From: Clostridiales bacterium
GTDB lineage: Bacteria; Bacillota; Clostridia; Lutisporales; Lutisporaceae
Direction of reading: 5' to 3'
Length of the DNA: 9,690 nucleotides
Assembly: GCA_012522255.1 (NCBI GenBank)
Contig: JAAYKT010000080.1
Location: 1-9,690, forward strand
Below the pieces are notes generated by a model. The model saw nothing but the letters and a program-made list of their open reading frames with translations. It did no database searches and was not told the DNA's origin. Both the position numbers and the translations under genes were made by a program. Each line of letters begins with the position of its first letter. Positions within the stretch are counted from its first letter, which is position 1. Of this stretch, positions 7,291-9,690 are shown one piece after another.

Positions 7291-7348
7291 TGAAGTTGTT
7301 TTTATCTAATAGGAAAGTAGACTTTCCTATTAGATAAAAACAACTCCA
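7291..7348. repeat. 25-bp perfect inverted repeat fused to the T-box terminator tail
   Basis: Positions 7294-7318 and 7321-7345 are perfect inverse copies of 25 nt separated by only 2 nt; one mismatch outside, the symmetry continues for two more pairs (7291-7292 with 7347-7348). In RNA this would be a 24-bp stem with a UCUA loop. The arm at 7321-7345 contains the U-tract and last bases of the terminator 3' arm, so the second arm is effectively an inverted copy of the terminator tail. No transposase is near. Confidence 0.92.
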
Positions 7349-7368
7349 ATCCCAAAGGGACAGGAGCT
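7336..7368 (-). terminator. Intrinsic terminator of the metG T-box
   Basis: On the minus strand the 12-nt arms AGCTCCTGTCCC (7368-7357) and GGGATTGGAGTT (7353-7342) pair with one mismatch and two G-U pairs around a TTT loop, then run into GTTTTT (7341-7336). Its 5' arm overlaps the segment that would pair with the T-box AGGG (CCCT), giving the mutually exclusive antiterminator expected for this class. Confidence 0.88.
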
Positions 7369-7585
7369 GCCGTGTTACCACCCTATTTTACCCTTGCTTC
7401 GCAGCAAAGGTCTCTACAAGTGACCATCATCACTTTCCCCTGTAACGGAGGTTTCCGATGCAAGCTAAACATTTGCTTCACTTGCATAGTTCAGGGACCA
7501 TGTTCATTCGTATTTTTGTTCCGGCTTTCACCAAAATGCCGGCTCTCTTTGACAAATTTTCCGAACTACTCTTCCCATCATTACG
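7336..7585 (-). promoter_or_regulatory. T-box riboswitch (tRNA-Met sensing) controlling metG-tatD
   Basis: The minus strand shows the full T-box plan. Stem I starts with the conserved ATGATGGGAAGAGTA (7581-7567); GGGA there pairs with TCCC on the 3' side, and the loop-E AGTA faces GAA. The distal part has the AGAGAGCCGG...GGTGAAAGCCGG arrangement typical of the AG-bulge and apical region. The specifier loop reads GAAC-ATG-G with the ATG codon at 7501-7499. Further stems follow: ATGCAAG/CTTGCAT, AGTGA/TCACT, and CCTTTGCT/AGCAAGGG with a GCGA loop. The T-box AGGGTGGTAACACGG is at 7384-7370; its TGGT would pair with an ACCA end, matching discriminator A of tRNA-Met. A terminator follows. In this class uncharged tRNA stabilises the antiterminator, so metG is expressed when methionyl-tRNA is scarce. 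Confidence 0.95.
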
Positions 7586-7593
7586 TTTACTGT

Positions 7594-7733
7594 CTCTTGA
7601 CTCTCGCCTCTTGCCTCTAGACTCTGGCCTCCAGCTTCTTACCTCTAATCTCCAGCCTCTTGTCTTTTGCGCTTGCGGCTTACTCTCGCTGCTTGCCGCT
7701 TTACCCTTGCCACTTGGCTCTTCCGACTTCGCA
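7594..7733. repeat. Degenerate heptamer tract, 20 units in strict 7-nt register
   Basis: Read on the plus strand, 140 nt divide exactly into 20 heptamers, most starting CTC or CTT: for example CTCTTGA, CTCTCGC, CTCTTGC, CTCTAGA, CTCTGGC, CTCCAGC; later CTTGCCG, CTTTACC, CTTGCCA, CTTGGCT, CTTCCGA. A few units in the middle (TTCTTAC, GCTTGCG, GCTTACT) deviate but keep the period. On the mRNA strand it is a purine-rich NNNNRAG array. It is visibly more GC-rich than neighbouring genes and lies between the metG promoter and Stem I of the T-box. Similar heptads (CTTACTT, CTTGCTT, CTTGCTC) resume at 7766-7793 in another phase. Confidence 0.85.
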
Positions 7734-7763
7734 TGTCATTCTGAGCATCAGCGAAGAATCTTA
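7734..7763. repeat. TGTCATTCTGAG...GCGAAGAATCT element, probably a dispersed intergenic repeat
   Basis: The plus strand carries TGTCATTCTGAG (7734-7745) and, after ATC, AGCGAAGAATCT (7750-7761). Sequences of the form TGTCATTCTGAGC...GCGAAGAATCT are, from memory, recurrent in intergenic DNA of many bacteria; I could not search. CTTCGC/GCGAAG on the mRNA strand could form a hairpin with flanking bases. It splits the heptamer tract into two parts with different phase. Confidence 0.6.
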
Positions 7764-7803
7764 CTCTTACTTCTTGCTTCCGGATTCTTGCTCATATAAA
7801 TAG

Positions 7804-7832
7804 AATATACATTATTTAATAAAATTAGTCAA
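7804..7832 (-). promoter_or_regulatory. Sigma-A-type promoter for the metG T-box leader
   Basis: On the minus strand -35 TTGACT (7832-7827) and -10 TATATT (7809-7804) are separated by exactly 17 nt. The predicted start is near 7797. The -35 box begins 5 nt beyond the spmB stop, with no terminator between, so spmAB transcripts could run into the T-box. Confidence 0.82.
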
Positions 7833-7836
7833 CAAA

Positions 7837-8346
7837 TCAACCGAAAAATTTTTTACACACAAGAATAGCTGTGGCGATTCCCGCCAAATCCGCTATTAGC
7901 GCCGATATCAAAGTATGCCTGATGTTTTTTACGCCGATGGAGCCGTAATATACGGTTATGGTATAAAAAATAGTTTCAGTGCTGCTCATTATTGTAGCAG
8001 CAATAATACCGATGAGACTATCAACTCCAACTTTTTTTAAAGTGTCGGCCAATACCCCGAGAGAACCGCTCCCTGATAAGGGTTTCATAATTATTAGCGG
8101 CAGCAATTCCTCCGGAACCCTAAGAATCTTAACTAAAGGTCTTAACACAAATATTATCATATCTAAACATCCTGAAACCCTCAACATACTTACAGCCAAT
8201 AGCATTGCAATGATATAAGGAAAGATTCTTACGGTAATATTCATTCCTTCCTTTGCACCTTCTATAAAAGAATCATACACTTTTATGCCGCAAATCTGGC
8301 CATAAACCAATATAAAAAGTATTATAAAAGGAATAAAAAAACTCAT
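7837..8346 (-). CDS. spmB: Spore maturation protein SpmB
   Basis: The 169-residue, strongly hydrophobic protein matches SpmB of the nucleoside-recognition (Gate) superfamily. Membrane stretches lie near 1-20, 38-58, 62-76, 108-135 and 143-165. Conserved-looking motifs are IFPYIIAMLLAV at 41-52, IMKPLSGSGSLG at 86-97 and SSTETIFYTI at 121-130. In B. subtilis SpmA and SpmB are needed for full dehydration of the spore core and hence heat resistance; the molecular activity is not settled. Its ATG overlaps the spmA stop as ATGA, which suggests translational coupling; AGGA at 8351-8354 lies 4 nt upstream. The metG promoter follows directly after the stop. Confidence 0.95.
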   Translation of the reverse strand: MSFFIPFIILFILVYGQICGIKVYDSFIEGAKEGMNITVRIFPYIIAMLLAVSMLRVSGCLDMIIFVLRPLVKILRVPEELLPLIIMKPLSGSGSLGVLADTLKKVGVDSLIGIIAATIMSSTETIFYTITVYYGSIGVKNIRHTLISALIADLAGIATAILVCKKFFG

Positions 8347-8930
8347 GAAATCCTGCCACCCTTCATTTCAAAGACTTTGCAACAGATGATACCAACAAGA
8401 ATGGCGACAAAAGATGATAGAATCGAAGGTAGTATAATACTTCCGGGATTTTGAGATCCCAAAGAAGCCCTGATGGAAATAACGGTAGAGGGAATAATAC
8501 AAATAGGCGCACTATTTATAACCAAAAAACGGCACATAGCATTTGTTGCAGTGCTTTTGTCATTATTAAGCTTTTGCAATTCCTTGATGGCTTTTAATCC
8601 TGTCGGCGTTGCGGCATTACCCAAACCTAACATATTTGAGGTAATATTCATTATCATGGCACCTATAGCCTCACTGCGTTTTGGTATATCGTGAAATATT
8701 GCATCTACTATTGGACTGATTATTATACCTAATTTTTTTACCATGCCGGATTTTTCAGCTACCTTCAGCACTCCGCACCAAAGCATCATGCTGCCCAAAA
8801 GCCCTAAAGTCAATTCCAAGGAGGATTTCAAAGAAATAAAAATTTCCTTGCTCAAAATCTCCATCTTTCCGTTTGTTGCGGCAAAAGTAATTGAAATAGC
8901 GATCATAAAAAACCATATTTTATTAATCAT
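8343..8930 (-). CDS. spmA: Spore maturation protein SpmA
   Basis: The 195-residue membrane protein matches SpmA. Hydrophobic segments lie near 4-18, 38-55, 66-78, 136-153 and 165-184. The family's NMLGLGNAATPTGLKAI is at 99-115, with FLVINSAPICIIPSTVI at 135-151. With SpmB it belongs to the Gate-domain superfamily and acts in the sporulating cell in spore-core dehydration; presence of both genes supports an endospore-former. The ATG at 8930-8928 has GAGG at 8936-8939, 5 nt upstream. That GAGG lies inside an inverted repeat (8931-8979). I could not identify a convincing sigma-E or sigma-G promoter in the 71-nt gap upstream. Confidence 0.96.
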   Translation of the reverse strand: MINKIWFFMIAISITFAATNGKMEILSKEIFISLKSSLELTLGLLGSMMLWCGVLKVAEKSGMVKKLGIIISPIVDAIFHDIPKRSEAIGAMIMNITSNMLGLGNAATPTGLKAIKELQKLNNDKSTATNAMCRFLVINSAPICIIPSTVISIRASLGSQNPGSIILPSILSSFVAILVGIICCKVFEMKGGRIS

Positions 8931-8979
8931 AAAAACCTCGCAATAAACTTAATTAATTAAATCTATGGCTGAGGTTTTT
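8931..8979 (-). promoter_or_regulatory. Inverted repeat enclosing the spmA ribosome binding site
   Basis: AAAAACCTC (8931-8939) and GAGGTTTTT (8971-8979) are perfect 9-nt inverse copies with a 31-nt AT-rich spacer that includes TTAATTAATTAA. In the mRNA the spmA GAGG and the bases up to the ATG would be paired. It may hide the ribosome binding site, or act as a weak terminator for the upstream gene, since the stem ends in five T. The long loop makes either role uncertain. Confidence 0.5.
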
Positions 8980-9001
8980 GATTTAATACATATTGCTTTA
9001 T

Positions 9002-9690
9002 CTATTCATATAATTTATAAATATAATATTCTTCATCACCTAACTTTTCATAATTTTCTTCCAAATATTTTCTATAACTACCATCATCTTCAAAAATAGT
9101 ACCGCCTAAGGGGCTGAAATATTTGGCGCCTCTGTCTATATAATACTGTATTTCGTCTTTAGCCTCTGTCGGCACTCCATCATAATATTTTATATTTGCC
9201 CGCCATCCGCTTCTCCCGGACTGATTCAAAAGAGCAGGTTCCTGGGTGCCAATTACAATCAAATCATCCTTTTTCGCATACTTTTCTATAATTGCAGCCT
9301 GTTTTAATATATTATCCTTTTCTTTAAAAAAACAATCCGCATCTATATAATTCCATAAAGTTACCACAGCAAGCCCTATAAATATCCCGACTAAAGATTC
9401 ATTGTCTCTTGTTAGACTTCCAAAGGTTTTCCCTGCCCATATAGCAACAACAGGCGTTATAAATATATAATAATACCTAAGATTTATGACAGTTGCTACG
9501 GCAATTATTTCAAGAAGCATAGCAATAGTCCAAAATATCAAAGGATAGTCTTTCCTCCATTCCATGCCTAACAGTCCGATAATAACAAATCCGATAAGTC
9601 CCAATGATACGCCGGTACCTATCTGTACTGCAGCCAGCCTGTAATTATCCAGCTGGAAAAAAGCTGATTTGGTTTTTGGCACTATATGCA
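9002..9690 (-). CDS. Polytopic membrane protein, C-terminal part, glycosyltransferase-like (PMT/ArnT-type) layout; cut by window edge
   Basis: The reading frame is open from the right edge to the TAG at 9004-9002 (229 codons). A GTG at 9682-9680 is a possible start, but the codons upstream remain open (His-Ile before it) and no ribosome site can be seen, so I read it as an internal valine of a longer protein. Four hydrophobic segments lie at about 16-40, 47-67, 71-90 and 97-113 counted from that valine, then a soluble tail of about 110 residues (ILKQAAIIEKYAKKDDLIVIG onward). A membrane bundle containing LRYYYIFITPVVAIWAG, followed by a soluble C-terminal domain, resembles the end of GT39/GT83-type polyprenyl-phosphate-sugar glycosyltransferases (dolichyl-P-mannose or ArnT-like). 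The catalytic N-terminal acidic motif would lie outside the window, so activity cannot be confirmed. It ends 71 nt before spmA. Confidence 0.75.
   Translation of the reverse strand, partial: HIVPKTKSAFFQLDNYRLAAVQIGTGVSLGLIGFVIIGLLGMEWRKDYPLIFWTIAMLLEIIAVATVINLRYYYIFITPVVAIWAGKTFGSLTRDNESLVGIFIGLAVVTLWNYIDADCFFKEKDNILKQAAIIEKYAKKDDLIVIGTQEPALLNQSGRSGWRANIKYYDGVPTEAKDEIQYYIDRGAKYFSPLGGTIFEDDGSYRKYLEENYEKLGDEEYYIYKLYE

Noticed and set aside
7137..7363. Intact insertion sequence or transposon in the metG leader
   Set aside because: Inverted repeats are present but there is no transposase frame and no convincing target-site duplication; at most these are non-autonomous or relic elements.
7372..7799. 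Plus-strand open frames rich in leucine and serine across the metG leader
   Set aside because: They translate the heptamer tract (a 7-nt period gives a 7-residue pseudo-repeat) and the antisense of the T-box, without a ribosome binding site or recognisable domain. They are by-products of the repeat.
9680..9682. GTG as the true start of the membrane protein at the right edge
   Set aside because: The frame stays open upstream to the window end, no ribosome site can be seen, and the sequence begins mid-domain for a glycosyltransferase-type protein.

Overview
The window looks like chromosomal DNA from a low-GC, endospore-forming Clostridia-type Firmicute. This rests on AT-rich genes with strong AGGAGG-like ribosome binding sites, the sporulation pair spmA-spmB, a T-box leader in front of metG, and the metG-tatD-yabE-rsmA order that matches the metS-yabD-yabE-(rnmV)-ksgA block of Bacillus. 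The species cannot be told from the sequence. All genes I can support lie on the minus strand, so transcription runs from high to low coordinates.

Reading in the direction of transcription: the end of a membrane protein with a glycosyltransferase-like layout (9690-9002, cut by the window edge); spmA and spmB (8930-7837), overlapping by ATGA; a sigma-A promoter (7832-7804); a very long metG leader (about 7797-7107); metG (7106-5190); tatD (5165-4398); a second strong promoter (4300-4272) with a leader hairpin; yabE, a DUF348/G5/3D cell-wall protein (4186-3086); a terminator-like hairpin; rsmA (3022-2153); an unrecognised 511-residue protein with a repetitive acidic middle (2091-556); and the first 164 residues of a RodA/FtsW-type SEDS protein (493-1, cut by the edge).

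The genes join protein synthesis (methionyl-tRNA synthetase, 16S rRNA dimethylase), cell-wall growth or remodelling (YabE, RodA) and spore maturation (SpmA/B). The most remarkable stretch is the metG leader. A T-box with an AUG specifier and a UGGU acceptor-reading motif, both fitting tRNA-Met, sits in about 690 nt of leader. Upstream of Stem I is a 140-nt tract of 20 degenerate heptamers in exact 7-nt register, bordered by a palindromic element of a type I believe is dispersed. Downstream, a 25-bp perfect inverted repeat is fused to the T-box terminator U-tract, followed by two more inverted repeats before the metG start. The yabE leader also carries a promoter and hairpin layout that could attenuate transcription. 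No CRISPR array, transposase, tRNA or rRNA gene was seen.
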